Position numbers and translations under genes: made by a program. DNA of 64,000 nt, from NCBI GenBank assembly GCA_002256435.1, contig NKJC01000001.1, positions 186,001 through 250,000 of the forward strand, given 5' to 3'. Source of the DNA: Chitinophagaceae bacterium BSSC1 (GTDB lineage Bacteria; Bacteroidota; Bacteroidia; Chitinophagales; Chitinophagaceae). Below the pieces are notes generated by a model, which did no database searches, had not been told where the DNA came from, and saw only the letters and a program-made list of their open reading frames with translations. Below are positions 1-9,109 of this stretch, piece after piece; the first letter of the stretch is position 1, and each line of letters opens with the position of its first letter.

Positions 1-242
1 TTGGTAGCTATTGCAGCACCTACTAATTTGGATTTCTCCACTTTAGTAACTTTTTGAGCGGCAATATCTTTGTCCCTTGAAGAGGCAGAAGCCAATGTTA
101 CAGCATTATCATCATCGATCAATTGTGCATAGATCTCTGCATTGCTTCTAAAAACTGAAAGGCGTGGTTTTACTGCAGTACCAGCAACCTTCTTGCGGAT
201 GCGATACCTGATTTTTTGCCTTTGAACCAATTTAGAATTCAT
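1..242 (-). CDS. rplR: Ribosomal protein L18 (uL18), N-terminal part, cut by window edge
   Basis: L18 binds 5S rRNA in the large subunit. The first 80 residues are readable from an ATG at 240-242; they begin [18 protein letters not shown] and continue with [10 protein letters not shown], the basic N-terminus and first strand typical of L18. The 3' end lies beyond base 1. It follows rplF after 65 bases on the same strand, the usual spc-operon order L6-L18. Confidence 0.93.
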   Translation of the reverse strand, partial: MNSKLVQRQKIRYRIRKKVAGTAVKPRLSVFRSNAEIYAQLIDDDNAVTLASASSRDKDIAAQKVTKVEKSKLVGAAIAT

Positions 243-307
243 CTTGTTTATTTTTATAACACCCGATTCTGCCGGATGCCTGTTAGTGTTAATGTTATCC
301 CTTACGC

Positions 308-862
308 TTATTTACCAGCTGATTTACCTGCTTTTCTTCTCAGGATCTCACCTTGATATTTCACACCCTTTCCTTTGTATGGTTCAGGCTTACGTAAGCT
401 TCTCAATTTAGCGGCAACTTGACCTACTAATTGTTTGTCAATACCTTCTAAGAAGATTTTAGGATTCTGACCTTTTTCAGTTAAAGTGCTCACTTTCATT
501 TCAGAAGGAACTTCAAAAATGATGTTGTGAGAATAACCCAAAGCCAAATCCAATGTGTTACCAGTGTTAACGGCTTTATAACCTACCCCTACCAATTCCA
601 AGTCTTTCTTGAAACCTTCAGTAACACCTTTCACCATATTAGAAACCAATGAACGGTATAAACCGTGCATTGCGCGGTGACGAATTTGATCAGTTGGACG
701 CTTTAATTCTAATTGAGCATCTGTGATATCTACAGTGATATCCCTGTCAATTGCTTGTTTCAGTTCGCCTTTAGGGCCTTTCACTGTAAGGGTGTTATCA
801 GCAGCAACGCTGATTTTCACTCCTGCTGGTATTACTACCGGTTGTTTACCAATTCTAGACAT
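308..862 (-). CDS. rplF: Ribosomal protein L6 (uL6)
   Basis: L6 binds 23S rRNA near the sarcin-ricin loop and the factor-binding site. At 184 residues it is full length. It starts [15 protein letters not shown] and ends with the family's [13 protein letters not shown] segment and a basic tail. It lies between rpsH (103 bases upstream) and rplR (65 bases downstream). The spacer to rpsH is long for this operon and holds the 12-base palindrome GGGCCTAGGCCC. Confidence 0.98.
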   Translation of the reverse strand: MSRIGKQPVVIPAGVKISVAADNTLTVKGPKGELKQAIDRDITVDITDAQLELKRPTDQIRHRAMHGLYRSLVSNMVKGVTEGFKKDLELVGVGYKAVNTGNTLDLALGYSHNIIFEVPSEMKVSTLTEKGQNPKIFLEGIDKQLVGQVAAKLRSLRKPEPYKGKGVKYQGEILRRKAGKSAGK

Positions 863-946
863 AGTCGTTTAAAAATTAATGATGAGAAAATTCCAGTCCG
901 TGTTCAGCTCCGACTAAAAGCTTAATTGTCAGGCCGGATATATTGG

Positions 947-958
947 GGGCCTAGGCCC
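947..958. repeat. 12-base perfect palindrome GGGCCTAGGCCC
   Basis: It lies in the rpsH-rplF spacer, 7 bases past the rpsH stop codon in the direction of transcription. It has the same CCTAGG core as palindromes at 8490-8499 and 31695-31706. Function unknown. Confidence 0.6.
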
Positions 959-964
959 TTTCTA

Positions 965-1363
965 TTAATAGATATGACAAAGTACTTCACCACCCACGTT
1001 CTCCGCTTTGGCTTGCTTATCTGTCAATACTCCTTTAGAAGTACTCAAGATAGCTACACCTAACCCGTTGATTACGCGTTTGATTTCAGCAGGCTTAGCA
1101 TATTGACGAAGACCTGGACGGCTTACCCTTTCCAAAGCCTGAATAGCAGGTTGTTTGGTGTTGGGGTCGTACTTCAACGCAATCTTGATCAAACCTTGCT
1201 TATTGTCGTCTTCAAATTTGTACTTCAAGATATAACCTTGATCATACAAAATTTCAGTCAAACGTTTTTTCAGGTTGGAAGCAGGAATTTCAACAATCCT
1301 GTGTCCAGCCATCTGCGCGTTGCGAATTCTGGTTAAGAAGTCTGCTATAGGATCAGTTACCAT
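965..1363 (-). CDS. rpsH: Ribosomal protein S8 (uS8)
   Basis: S8 is a primary 16S rRNA binding protein of the 30S platform; in E. coli it also represses the spc operon. At 132 residues it has the usual length. It begins MVTDPIADFLTRIRNA and ends with the family block TSKGVLTDKQA followed by GGEVLCHIY. It lies between rpsN and rplF. I cannot tell whether autoregulation is kept here. Confidence 0.98.
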   Translation of the reverse strand: MVTDPIADFLTRIRNAQMAGHRIVEIPASNLKKRLTEILYDQGYILKYKFEDDNKQGLIKIALKYDPNTKQPAIQALERVSRPGLRQYAKPAEIKRVINGLGVAILSTSKGVLTDKQAKAENVGGEVLCHIY

Positions 1364-1423
1364 AATATTTTATTAAATCAGTTCTAAATTTTGTTTGTAT
1401 CTATCCCAATGGGGGATAGCATT

Positions 1424-1693
1424 TTACCAGCTTGCCTTTTTAACACCTGGAATCATTCCGTTCAAAGCCATGTCACGGAACATGATCCTAGACAGTCCAA
1501 AGTATCTCATGTATCCTTTAGGACGACCAGTTAACTGGCAACGGTTCTTTAAACGTACAGGAGAAGCGTTTTTTGGAAGCAGATCCAAAGCAGCGTAGTC
1601 GCCGGCTTCTTTCAATGCTGCCCTTTTAGTTGCATATTTAGCAACCATTGCTTCACGCTTTCTTTGTCTGGCTTTTACTGATTCTTTTGCCAT
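1424..1693 (-). CDS. rpsN: Ribosomal protein S14 (uS14), long zinc-free form
   Basis: S14 is a late-binding protein of the 30S head. The 89-residue length, the motif [11 protein letters not shown] and the lack of paired CxxC motifs mark it as the long, zinc-independent form. The C-terminus [11 protein letters not shown] is typical. It starts 12 bases after the rplE stop codon, in the usual L5-S14-S8 order. Confidence 0.97.
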   Translation of the reverse strand: MAKESVKARQRKREAMVAKYATKRAALKEAGDYAALDLLPKNASPVRLKNRCQLTGRPKGYMRYFGLSRIMFRDMALNGMIPGVKKASW

Positions 1694-1705
1694 GATTTGG
1701 TATTA

Positions 1706-2281
1706 TTAGTTATTGTCTTTTTTGATGTTTTTGAAAGGCATTCCCAGCTCTTTCAACAATTCGTATGCTTCTTCGTTGGTTTGAGCGGTAGTCACAAAAG
1801 TGATATCCAAACCAGTGATTTTATTCACTTTATCAATGTCAATTTCAGGGAAAATGATCTGCTCAGTAACACCTAAGGTATAGTTACCACGTCCGTCAAA
1901 AGCTTTGTCAGAAATTCCTTTGAAGTCACGTACACGAGGCAAAGCCACAGATACCAAACGATCTAAGAATTCGAACATTTTCTCTCCCCTCAAAGTCACG
2001 CGGGCGCCAATTGGCATTCCTTTACGGAGTTTGAAGTTTGAAATATCTTTCTTGGAAATAGTAGGAACGGCTTTCTGACCAGTGATGGTTTGTAACTCAT
2101 CAACAGCAACATCAACCAATTTCTTATCTGTAACCGCACCGTTAACGCCGCGATTTACACAGATTTTTTCCAATTTAGGTGCTTGCATTACGCTAGTGTA
2201 AGCAAACTTTTTCATCAAAGCAGGTACAACCTCTTTGGTGTACTTGTCTGCTAATCTCGGAGTGTATTTTACAGTACTCAT
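1706..2281 (-). CDS. rplE: Ribosomal protein L5 (uL5)
   Basis: L5 binds 5S rRNA and forms the bridge to the 30S head. At 191 residues it is slightly longer than the E. coli protein. Family segments KISVNRG-like [11 protein letters not shown] and LPRVRDFKG are present. Its ATG shares one base with the rplX stop codon (TAATG), which suggests translational coupling. rpsN follows after 12 bases. Confidence 0.98.
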   Translation of the reverse strand: MSTVKYTPRLADKYTKEVVPALMKKFAYTSVMQAPKLEKICVNRGVNGAVTDKKLVDVAVDELQTITGQKAVPTISKKDISNFKLRKGMPIGARVTLRGEKMFEFLDRLVSVALPRVRDFKGISDKAFDGRGNYTLGVTEQIIFPEIDIDKVNKITGLDITFVTTAQTNEEAYELLKELGMPFKNIKKDNN

Positions 2282-2619
2282 TATTTGATTACCTCCCCTG
2301 ATTTTTTAGATATACGAACTAATTTTCCGCCTTCCCTTGTGCGGGTAACTTTTGTTGGCGCGCTTGTTTTAGCATCCCACAACTGTACATTGCTGATGTT
2401 GATGGCTGCTTCAATCTTTACGATACCACCCTTAGTATTTTGGGCAGATGGCTTAGTGTGTTTGGTGGCGATGTTTACACCTTCAACAACTACACGGCCT
2501 TTATCGATGATCACTTCCAAAACTTTGCGGGGCTTTTTCAAGTCCTTGTCATCACCGGCAATCACCACAACAGTGTCGCCTTTCTTGATGTTGAATTTGG
2601 GTTTAAATCTGTTACTCAT
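2281..2619 (-). CDS. rplX: Ribosomal protein L24 (uL24)
   Basis: L24 starts 50S assembly by binding the 5' end of 23S rRNA. The KOW motif is visible near residues 12-35 ([20 protein letters not shown]). At 112 residues it has family length. Its stop overlaps the rplE start by one base. The spacer before it (2620-2676) contains a short run of the heptamer GCTAAAC. Confidence 0.97.
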   Translation of the reverse strand: MSNRFKPKFNIKKGDTVVVIAGDDKDLKKPRKVLEVIIDKGRVVVEGVNIATKHTKPSAQNTKGGIVKIEAAINISNVQLWDAKTSAPTKVTRTREGGKLVRISKKSGEVIK

Positions 2620-2676
2620 TGTTATATGCTTAAAGCTGGATGCTAAACGCTAAACGCTTAACTAAATATTTATTTA

Positions 2677-3045
2677 TTACAGTACCTCTGGTGCCAGGGA
2701 TATAATTTTCATATAACCCTTATCGCGAAGCTCACGGGCAACTGGTCCGAAGATACGGGTACCACGAGGCTCGTCTGAGTTGTTCAACAATACCACTGCG
2801 TTGTCGTCAAAACGGATATAAGAACCGTCTTTTCTACGCAATTTGTTCTTGGTACGAACGATAACCGCTTTTGAAACAGTACCTTTCTTAACAGCACTTG
2901 CTGGAATGGCCGCTTTCACACTCACTACAATCTTATCACCTATACCGGCATAATCCTGTCCGCTGTTCCCAAGTACCCTGATACAAAGCACTTCTTTAGC
3001 GCCACTGTTATCAGCTACATTTAATCTGCTTTCTTGCTGGATCAT
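2677..3045 (-). CDS. rplN: Ribosomal protein L14 (uL14)
   Basis: L14 contacts 16S rRNA at an intersubunit bridge and binds the silencing factor RsfS. The 122-residue protein starts [19 protein letters not shown] and carries the conserved [13 protein letters not shown] segment. A 101-base spacer separates it from rpsQ, longer than other gaps here. The spacer has an imperfect AGACCTAAGTCT palindrome near 3065. Confidence 0.98.
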   Translation of the reverse strand: MIQQESRLNVADNSGAKEVLCIRVLGNSGQDYAGIGDKIVVSVKAAIPASAVKKGTVSKAVIVRTKNKLRRKDGSYIRFDDNAVVLLNNSDEPRGTRIFGPVARELRDKGYMKIISLAPEVL

Positions 3046-3146
3046 TTTTTTAAACTTTGTGCCTAGACCTAAGTCTTGACTTTTACAATTTTATTTTCAG
3101 AGGCTCTGGCGATTGCTCAGCAACTGCACAGGGCATGTAAAGCTAA

Positions 3147-3404
3147 TTACTTAGCTTTCTCTACAATTTCCACTAGTCTCCAACGCTTAGTTTTGCTCAT
3201 TGGTCTGGTTTCCATGATTTTCACCACGTCACCAATACCACCTTCGCTCTTCTCGTCATGAGCATGGAACTTGGTTGTTTTCTTTACGAACTTACCGTAG
3301 ATTGGGTGTTTTACTTTTCTTTCAACCGCAACTGTGATAGTTTTGTCCATCTTGTCGCTAGTTACAACGCCAACCCTTGTTTTGCGCAAATTTCTTTCTT
3401 CCAT
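3147..3404 (-). CDS. rpsQ: Ribosomal protein S17 (uS17)
   Basis: S17 is a primary 16S rRNA binder with an OB fold. The 85-residue protein has the family core [17 protein letters not shown] and [20 protein letters not shown]. It starts 17 bases after rpmC, as in the conserved L16-L29-S17 order. Confidence 0.97.
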   Translation of the reverse strand: MEERNLRKTRVGVVTSDKMDKTITVAVERKVKHPIYGKFVKKTTKFHAHDEKSEGGIGDVVKIMETRPMSKTKRWRLVEIVEKAK

Positions 3405-3421
3405 TACTTAACTTTTATGGT

Positions 3422-3637
3422 TTAAAGACCCAGTTCTTTTTTCTTCAATTCCGTCTGTAAACGGGCGATGTCTCTTCTAAGACCGCGAATATTCATCGGG
3501 TTTTCAAGAGGAGAAATGGCATGAGCGAACTCAAGCTTTTTCAACCTTAATTGGTCTTCAGAGATCTTAGCTTTCAGGTCTGTAACATTCAGATCTTTCA
3601 GGCTTTTATTAAAATCGTATGTTTGTTTGTTTGCCAT
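3422..3637 (-). CDS. rpmC: Ribosomal protein L29 (uL29)
   Basis: L29 is a small helical-hairpin protein near the nascent-chain exit that helps bind trigger factor and SRP. The 71-residue sequence has the two-helix pattern with DLKAKISEDQLRLKKLEFA and IRGLRRDIARLQTEL. It sits 18 bases after rplP. Confidence 0.95.
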   Translation of the reverse strand: MANKQTYDFNKSLKDLNVTDLKAKISEDQLRLKKLEFAHAISPLENPMNIRGLRRDIARLQTELKKKELGL

Positions 3638-3655
3638 TGCAAATGCGTTTTTAGA

Positions 3656-4075
3656 TTAAGCTTGCAAATCTCTTCTTACACAGAATTTGGTTGCAATTGG
3701 TAATTTCTGAGCGGCCAGTTCCATAGCTTCTTTTGCAGTAGCTTCGGTTACACCGTCGCACTCAAAGATGATACGACCTGGTTCAACTACTGCTGCCCAG
3801 AATTCAGGGTTACCCTTACCTTTACCCATCCTCACATCGGCAGGTTTGCGGGTAACAATCTTGTCAGGAAATACACGGATCCATACATTCCCTTCACGCT
3901 TCATAGCACGGGTCATCGCCTGACGGGCTGATTCGATTTGACGGTTGGTCAACCAAATTGGTTCCAACGCCTTTAAAGCGAATGATCCGAAAGAGATGGA
4001 AGTACCACGCTTTGCAACTTCGCGAATGCGGCCTTTCTGCTGTTTCCTATGTTTACTTCTTTTAGGTTGTAACAT
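3656..4075 (-). CDS. rplP: Ribosomal protein L16 (uL16)
   Basis: L16 supports the A-site tRNA and the peptidyl-transferase centre. The 139-residue protein has the N-terminus [16 protein letters not shown] and the loop [16 protein letters not shown], which holds the arginine hydroxylated by RoxA in E. coli; modification cannot be judged here. It follows rpsC after an 85-base spacer. Confidence 0.98.
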   Translation of the reverse strand: MLQPKRSKHRKQQKGRIREVAKRGTSISFGSFALKALEPIWLTNRQIESARQAMTRAMKREGNVWIRVFPDKIVTRKPADVRMGKGKGNPEFWAAVVEPGRIIFECDGVTEATAKEAMELAAQKLPIATKFCVRRDLQA

Positions 4076-4160
4076 GTTCTTTTGTTTTTTGGATGACCTT
4101 TGCCGTTACCGGTTTGGGGCGATTCAACTTATTTTAAATCGGTGCTAAACACCGGTTTGA

Positions 4161-4973
4161 TTATCTCCTGTTATCTCTTCCACCACCGGCGTTACCACCG
4201 CGGTTATCTCCGCCTCTACCACCACGGTCTCCACCACCTCTGCGATCATCGCGGCGGTCTCCACCAGGTCTTCTTTCTTCACCAGCTCTTCTGTCGCTCA
4301 TGTCGTTCTTACCACCAACAAAATTGGGGTTTAGTTCGCGCTTGCCCAACACTTCACCTTTACAGATCCATACTTTGATACCAATTTTACCATAAACGGT
4401 TTGTGCAAACACGTTGGCATAATCAATATCCATACGGAAAGTATGCAAAGGAACACGGCCTTGCTTGAATTCTTCAGAACGAGCGATTTCAGCACCACCC
4501 AAACGACCACTCAATTTTACCTTGATACCTTCAGCACCCATGCGGAGTGTAGAGGCAACGGCCATTTTAGTTGCACGTTTGAAGTTGATACGGTTTTCAA
4601 TCTGACGAGCAATTGTATCTCCTACGATATTCGCATCCAATTCAGGACGACGGATTTCAAGGATGTTAATTTGAACATCATCTTTACCGGTTAATTTCTT
4701 CAACTCTTCCTTAATACGGTCTACTTCTCCACCACCTTTACCGATGATGATACCTGGTTTGGAAGTGTGGATGGTTACAATCAGCTTACCTAAAGTACGC
4801 TCGATTACAATCTTTGCGATACCACCTTTGTTGATACGGGCATTCAGGTAAGTACGGATCTTATGATCCTCAATCAACTTTGATGCGTAGTCTTTCTTAC
4901 TACCATACCAGTTGCTTTCCCATCCGCGGATGATACCTAACCTGTTACCAATTGGATTTGCTTTCTGACCCAT
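4161..4973 (-). CDS. rpsC: Ribosomal protein S3 (uS3) with RGG-rich C-terminal tail
   Basis: S3 lines the mRNA entry tunnel and contributes to mRNA unwinding. At 270 residues it is about 40-50 longer than E. coli S3. The KH domain GIIIGKGG motif is at residues 74-81, and the conserved body ends near residue 221 (NPNFVGG). Residues 222-270 form a tail made almost only of Arg, Gly and Asp, with several RGG units. Such tails occur in other Bacteroidota S3 proteins as far as I recall. It lies 15 bases after rplV. Confidence 0.98.
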   Translation of the reverse strand: MGQKANPIGNRLGIIRGWESNWYGSKKDYASKLIEDHKIRTYLNARINKGGIAKIVIERTLGKLIVTIHTSKPGIIIGKGGGEVDRIKEELKKLTGKDDVQINILEIRRPELDANIVGDTIARQIENRINFKRATKMAVASTLRMGAEGIKVKLSGRLGGAEIARSEEFKQGRVPLHTFRMDIDYANVFAQTVYGKIGIKVWICKGEVLGKRELNPNFVGGKNDMSDRRAGEERRPGGDRRDDRRGGGDRGGRGGDNRGGNAGGGRDNRR

Positions 4974-4988
4974 ATAATGGTTTTACAA

Positions 4989-5333
4989 TTAGTTTTTAGA
5001 ATCTACTATTAATGTTACGTGGTTGCTGCGCTTGCGAACTCGGTAGCCACGACCCTGAGGAGCCGGACGCATCCGTTTCAAAACCCTGCCACCATCTACG
5101 AATATTGTTTTCACCACTAGGCTGCTGTCGGCAGCGCTAGATCCGCTGTTCTTTTGCTCCCAGTTGTTGATGGCACTCTTCAGCAATTTTGCAAGAGGAG
5201 TGGCATTGTGTTGAGGGTGATGCTCCAGAATGGCCAAAGCTTTTTCCACTTCCATTCCACGGATCACATCGGCCAGCAAACGCATTTTGCGTGGACCTGT
5301 AGGATAATTGTTCAGTTTAGCTACTGCTTCCAT
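4989..5333 (-). CDS. rplV: Ribosomal protein L22 (uL22)
   Basis: L22 lines the nascent-peptide tunnel; changes in its beta-hairpin give macrolide resistance in other bacteria. The 114-residue protein starts [20 protein letters not shown], and its tunnel hairpin [15 protein letters not shown] is intact. It lies 53 bases after rpsS. Confidence 0.97.
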   Translation of the reverse strand: MEAVAKLNNYPTGPRKMRLLADVIRGMEVEKALAILEHHPQHNATPLAKLLKSAINNWEQKNSGSSAADSSLVVKTIFVDGGRVLKRMRPAPQGRGYRVRKRSNHVTLIVDSKN

Positions 5334-5386
5334 TTTCTTTTGGTTTCTTATTTGTGAACCGATTTTACAAGCGGCTCAAAAATGAT

Positions 5387-5656
5387 TTATTTCTTAGTTC
5401 CTGCGTGACCTCTGAAGTTACGAGTAGGAGCAAATTCACCTAACTTATGGCTTACCATAAACTCTGTTACATAAACAGGGATAAATTTGTTACCGTTGTG
5501 TACTGCAAAAGTGTGTCCAACGAAATCAGGAGTGATTGTGCTGCGACGGCTCCAGGTTTTGATAACACCTTTCTTTGATTTACCATCGTTGATCGCAACA
5601 ACTTTCTCTTCCAAATTTGCGTCTACGTAAGGACCTTTTTTAATCGAACGACCCAT
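5387..5656 (-). CDS. rpsS: Ribosomal protein S19 (uS19)
   Basis: S19 is in the 30S head near the A-site finger and forms a complex with S13. The 89-residue protein has [12 protein letters not shown] and the diagnostic [19 protein letters not shown]. It lies between rplB and rplV in the usual order. Confidence 0.98.
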   Translation of the reverse strand: MGRSIKKGPYVDANLEEKVVAINDGKSKKGVIKTWSRRSTITPDFVGHTFAVHNGNKFIPVYVTEFMVSHKLGEFAPTRNFRGHAGTKK

Positions 5657-5704
5657 AATAGTTATAAGTTTACTGGTCTGTTAGTGATTTATTTTCCGAG
5701 CTAA

Positions 5705-6544
5705 TTACTTAGCTAATTTTTTACCATCTTTTCTTTGGATGATCAGCTTATCGCTACCCTTTCCTTTAGTCCTGGTTTTTTCGCCTTTAGCGTATTTACC
5801 ATTTCTAGAGCGTGGGTGACCACCGGAGGCCCTACCCTCACCACCACCCATCGGGTGATCTACTGGGTTCATGGCAACACCACGAACACGGGGGCGTACA
5901 CCTTTCCAACGATTTCTACCAGCTTTACCAGCAGTTTCCAAGTTATGGTCACTGTTAGAAACAACACCTACGGTAGCGTAACAGTTGATCAATACTTTTC
6001 TCAATTCGCCAGAAGGCATTTTCAAGACTGCGTATTTTTCTTCTTTGTTGGCTAACTGTGCAGATGAACCAGCACTTCTAGCCATTTTACCACCTTGACC
6101 TGGTTGAAGTTCAATGTTATGGATATTGGTACCCAACGGCATGTTCTTCATAGAAAGAGCGTTACCAATTTCAGGAGCAACAGTGTCGCCAGAAATTACG
6201 GTAGCTCCAACTTGCAAACCTTGTGGTGCAATGATGTAACGTTTTTCACCATCTGTGTATTGAACCAAGGCGATGAAAGCGGTACGGTTTGGATCGTATT
6301 CAATAGACAATACAGTTGCACTGATGTCTTTCTTATTACGTTTGAAATCAATGATACGGTAGTGGTGTTTGTTTCCACCGCCCATGTATCTTGAAACCCT
6401 GCGACCTTGAACGTTACGTCCTGCAGTATTTTTCTGTGGTTCCAGCAAACTCTTCTCTGGATCCATGGTAGTGATTTCAGCATAGGCGTTACCAACCCTC
6501 CAACGGGTGCCTGCTGTAATCGGTTTGTACTTTTTAAGTGCCAT
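5705..6544 (-). CDS. rplB: Ribosomal protein L2 (uL2)
   Basis: L2 is needed for subunit association and peptidyl-transferase activity. The 279-residue protein has the conserved C-terminal block [13 protein letters not shown] with the invariant histidine, and an N-terminus [13 protein letters not shown]. It lies 46 bases after rplW. Confidence 0.98.
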   Translation of the reverse strand: MALKKYKPITAGTRWRVGNAYAEITTMDPEKSLLEPQKNTAGRNVQGRRVSRYMGGGNKHHYRIIDFKRNKKDISATVLSIEYDPNRTAFIALVQYTDGEKRYIIAPQGLQVGATVISGDTVAPEIGNALSMKNMPLGTNIHNIELQPGQGGKMARSAGSSAQLANKEEKYAVLKMPSGELRKVLINCYATVGVVSNSDHNLETAGKAGRNRWKGVRPRVRGVAMNPVDHPMGGGEGRASGGHPRSRNGKYAKGEKTRTKGKGSDKLIIQRKDGKKLAK

Positions 6545-6590
6545 TTGTTTCTCTTTTAATCAGCGGATTTTTCAGCTCCGCAGCTATAAA

Positions 6591-6890
6591 TTAAATATTT
6601 GCGTAAAGATCAATCGTCTCGCCTTCAGCAACTGTTACCAGCGCTTTCTTATAAGCCGATTTCATACCCTGGATAAAACCAGCTTTTGTATAGCGAGTTT
6701 TGTTTTTACCAGGAACTACTACTGTATTAACGTCAACAACGTTTACACCGTAGAATTCTTCTACTGCTTTCTTGATTTCAAGCTTGTTGGCCTTGCGGCT
6801 AACCCTGAAAGCGTATTTGCGCAGTTTTTCTTGCTGGGCGTTTGCTTTTTCGGTTAAAATCGGTTTTACTAATATTTCAGAAGGTTTCAT
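6591..6890 (-). CDS. rplW: Ribosomal protein L23 (uL23)
   Basis: L23 sits at the tunnel exit and docks trigger factor. The 99-residue protein has LVKPILTEKANAQQEKLRKY and VEEFYGVNVVDVNTV, both typical. It follows rplD after 32 bases. Confidence 0.97.
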   Translation of the reverse strand: MKPSEILVKPILTEKANAQQEKLRKYAFRVSRKANKLEIKKAVEEFYGVNVVDVNTVVVPGKNKTRYTKAGFIQGMKSAYKKALVTVAEGETIDLYANI

Positions 6891-6922
6891 TTGTATATTT
6901 TGAAACGTTACTCAATTTTTTA

Positions 6923-7561
6923 TTATGCTACTACTTCAGCATCATTGTCAGCGAAGATTTTGGCAGTTCCTTCAGTCAGAACCAACACATCTGCGTTCAT
7001 GATTTCGTAAGTATTAATGTCTGCTAACAAAGTGCTTGCAACATTTGGTACGTTACGTGTGCTCAAATACAAATTGTCATTGTACTCAGGTAACACAATC
7101 AATGTTTTCTTATCGCTCAAATTCAAAGCTTGCATTGCTGCAACCAATTCCTTGGTTTTAGGTGCTGCCATGTTCACGTCTTCGATTACATAGATAGCAC
7201 TGTCTTTTGCTTTGTGACTCAAGGCAGAAATCTTGGCCAAGTCTTTCACTTTACGGTTCAATTTGAAATCGTAAGAGTGAGGTTTTGGTCCAAAAATGGT
7301 ACCACCACCTTTGTACAAAGGGTTACGGATATTACCCTTACGAGCACCACCAGTTCCTTTTTGCTTGTGCAGCTTGCGGCTAGCACCTTGTACTTCGGCA
7401 CGAGTTTTTACTTTGTGTGTACCTTGACGACCAGCAGCCAAATACTGCTTAACAGCCAGGTAGATCACGTGATCATTTGGTTCAATTCCAAATACTTCAG
7501 CAGGCAATTCAACCGTTCTACCGGTTTTCTCTCCTTTTATATTTAATACGTCTACTTGCAT
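6923..7561 (-). CDS. rplD: Ribosomal protein L4 (uL4)
   Basis: L4 lines the peptide tunnel through its extended loop and in E. coli represses the S10 operon. The 212-residue protein has the loop segment KQKGTGGARKGNIRNP and GPKPHSYDFKLNRKVK. It is 21 bases after rplC. If L4 autoregulation exists here, the hairpin-rich spacer at 8201-8504 is one candidate target (inference). Confidence 0.98.
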   Translation of the reverse strand: MQVDVLNIKGEKTGRTVELPAEVFGIEPNDHVIYLAVKQYLAAGRQGTHKVKTRAEVQGASRKLHKQKGTGGARKGNIRNPLYKGGGTIFGPKPHSYDFKLNRKVKDLAKISALSHKAKDSAIYVIEDVNMAAPKTKELVAAMQALNLSDKKTLIVLPEYNDNLYLSTRNVPNVASTLLADINTYEIMNADVLVLTEGTAKIFADNDAEVVA

Positions 7562-7582
7562 TTTTGTCTGATTTGTGTGTGA

Positions 7583-8200
7583 TTACTTCTGGATTAAAAC
7601 GATTGATCCGTTATGTCCAGGAACTGAACCGCTGATCAGGATATAATTCTTTTCAGGGAAAATTTTCACAACTTTCAAACCCTTCAGCATTACCCTGTCA
7701 TTACCCATACGTCCGGCCATTCTCATTCCTTTGAATACCCTAGATGGATAAGATGAACCACCGATAGAACCGGGAGCTCTCTGACGGTCGTGCTGACCAT
7801 GGGAAGCTTCACCCACACCAGAGAATCCGTGGCGTTTTACAACACCTTGGAAACCTTTACCCTTGGTAGTACCAACCACTTCCACTTTTTCACCTTCTTC
7901 AAAGATGTCTAATGTGATGGTTTCACCAAGTGCTTTCTCGATGGAATAGTTGCGGAATTCTTTTACGAATTTTTTTGCGGAGGTTTGAGCTTTTGCGTAG
8001 TGATTAAGCTCTGCTTTTGTAGCGTGCTTGTCTTTCTTGTCGCCGAAGGCTAACTGAAGTGCACTGTAACCGTCAACTTCAGGAGTTTTAACCTGAGTAA
8101 CGGTATTTGGACCAGCCTCAATGATGGTACAAGCTATTTGCTTGCCATCTGTAGAGAAGATGCTGGTCATACCAATTTTTTTGCCAATAATACCTTTCAT
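7583..8200 (-). CDS. rplC: Ribosomal protein L3 (uL3)
   Basis: L3 starts 50S assembly and reaches the peptidyl-transferase centre. The 205-residue protein starts [15 protein letters not shown] and has the central-extension motif [13 protein letters not shown], which contains the glutamine methylated by PrmB in E. coli. It is separated from rpsJ by an unusual 304-base structured spacer, so it may have its own leader control. Confidence 0.98.
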   Translation of the reverse strand: MKGIIGKKIGMTSIFSTDGKQIACTIIEAGPNTVTQVKTPEVDGYSALQLAFGDKKDKHATKAELNHYAKAQTSAKKFVKEFRNYSIEKALGETITLDIFEEGEKVEVVGTTKGKGFQGVVKRHGFSGVGEASHGQHDRQRAPGSIGGSSYPSRVFKGMRMAGRMGNDRVMLKGLKVVKIFPEKNYILISGSVPGHNGSIVLIQK

Positions 8201-8504
8201 CGTTTTTTGCGGTTTGTGCCCCGCGGAGGTATGTAGGACATCTAGCCGATGAAGCTAGATTCAATCCTTGTTGACTACCGACCTTTTCCGTTGTTTCCTG
8301 ATGATTTATCAGGAGAGGAAGTACCGGGAGTAAACAAACCTCGAAGGGCCTGTTTATATGTTAGTTCCATTTGGTCTTTCTAACCGGAGCTATCCGGACC
8401 ATTTGGTTTTCTTTAATCAGAGCTGCTTTCTCCTTTTTGAGGGTTGGCAGATGACGATATTGATAAGAACTTTTTTTGCCGCTATCTAAGACCTAGGTCC
8501 CAGA
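8201..8504 (-). other. Hairpin-rich 304-base spacer between rpsJ and rplC
   Basis: No convincing ORF is present. Several inverted repeats follow one another: ATCTAGC/GCTAGAT (8240-8260), TCCTGAT/ATCAGGA (8296-8314), TAAACA/TGTTTA enclosing CC/GG (8331-8356), and nested GGTC/GACC with CCGG/CCGG (8373-8400). A direct repeat CCATTTGGTCTTTC (8367-8380) / CCATTTGGTTTTC (8399-8411) overlaps the last stem. A GACCTAGGTC palindrome is at 8490-8499, just past the rpsJ stop. It could be a cis-regulatory RNA for rplC-rplD or an inserted element; I cannot decide. Confidence 0.55.
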
Positions 8505-8810
8505 TTATGCTTTGATCTCTACTTCTACTCCAGAAGGCAGATCTAATTTGCTCAACGCATCCACAGTTCTAGAAGAAGAAGTGTAGATATCCAATAGGCG
8601 CTTGTGTGTAGCCAACTGGAACTGCTCACGGCTCTTCTTGTTTACGTGTGGTGAACGCAAAACGGTAAAGATCTTCTTGTGTGTAGGTAAAGGAATAGGA
8701 CCTGTAACTACTGCACCTGTGCTTCTAACTGTTTTTACGATCTTCTCTGCAGACTTGTCTACCAAGTTGTGATCGTATGATTGCAATTTGATTCTGATTC
8801 TCTGAGACAT
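8505..8810 (-). CDS. rpsJ: Ribosomal protein S10 (uS10)
   Basis: S10 is a 30S head protein and, with NusB, part of the antitermination complex. I chose the ATG at 8808-8810, giving 101 residues starting [19 protein letters not shown], which matches the family. An in-frame upstream ATG at 8846 would add 12 residues with no family counterpart. The motif [20 protein letters not shown] is intact. It is the first gene of the S10-spc transcript, with a promoter about 80 bases upstream. Confidence 0.96.
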   Translation of the reverse strand: MSQRIRIKLQSYDHNLVDKSAEKIVKTVRSTGAVVTGPIPLPTHKKIFTVLRSPHVNKKSREQFQLATHKRLLDIYTSSSRTVDALSKLDLPSGVEVEIKA

Positions 8811-8890
8811 AGACAAAACCCCATTTTTCTGTTGATCAAGATCCAATTGTTATTTTTAAAGAACTATTTGAATCTGTCGATTTGGGTTTG

Positions 8891-8921
8891 CAAAGGTAAG
8901 GGGCTGTATTTGATTGGGCAA
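8891..8921 (-). promoter_or_regulatory. Promoter of the S10 operon
   Basis: On the minus strand a -7 box TACCTTTG (8898-8891) is preceded by TTG at 8921-8919 with a 20-base spacer, fitting the Bacteroidota primary sigma consensus TTTG/TAnnTTTG. The predicted start of transcription is near 8885, about 75 bases before the rpsJ ATG. Confidence 0.75.
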
Positions 8922-9036
8922 GTATTTTTGTATCTTTTTTGTGGATTTCTTTATAAAAACCCAAAAAATATGCCCAAATCGGGATTTTGTTAGGCTTATT
9001 CACAGGTTTATCCCCAGAGACGCTGGTCAAAATTGT

Positions 9037-9087
9037 CAAAAATCGCCTGGGGCGATAAAAAAAGCCCCGCTCAAAATGAACGGGGCT
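9037..9087 (-). terminator. Tandem terminators after fusA
   Basis: Reading the minus strand, AGCCCCG/CGGGGCT (9087-9063) is followed by a run of T, then a second hairpin ATCGCC-CCA-GGCGAT (9056-9042) followed by TTTT. This ends the fusA transcript before the S10 promoter. Confidence 0.85.
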
Positions 9088-9109
9088 CGTATAAAAATCT
9101 GATAAAAAA

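Noticed and set aside
2620..2676. Tandem GCTAAAC repeat as a regulatory element
   Set aside because: Only about two full copies are present, too few to separate from chance.
3046..3146. Promoter or hidden gene in the rpsQ-rplN spacer
   Set aside because: The 101 bases show no good TAnnTTTG with -33 partner and no ORF; only an imperfect palindrome.
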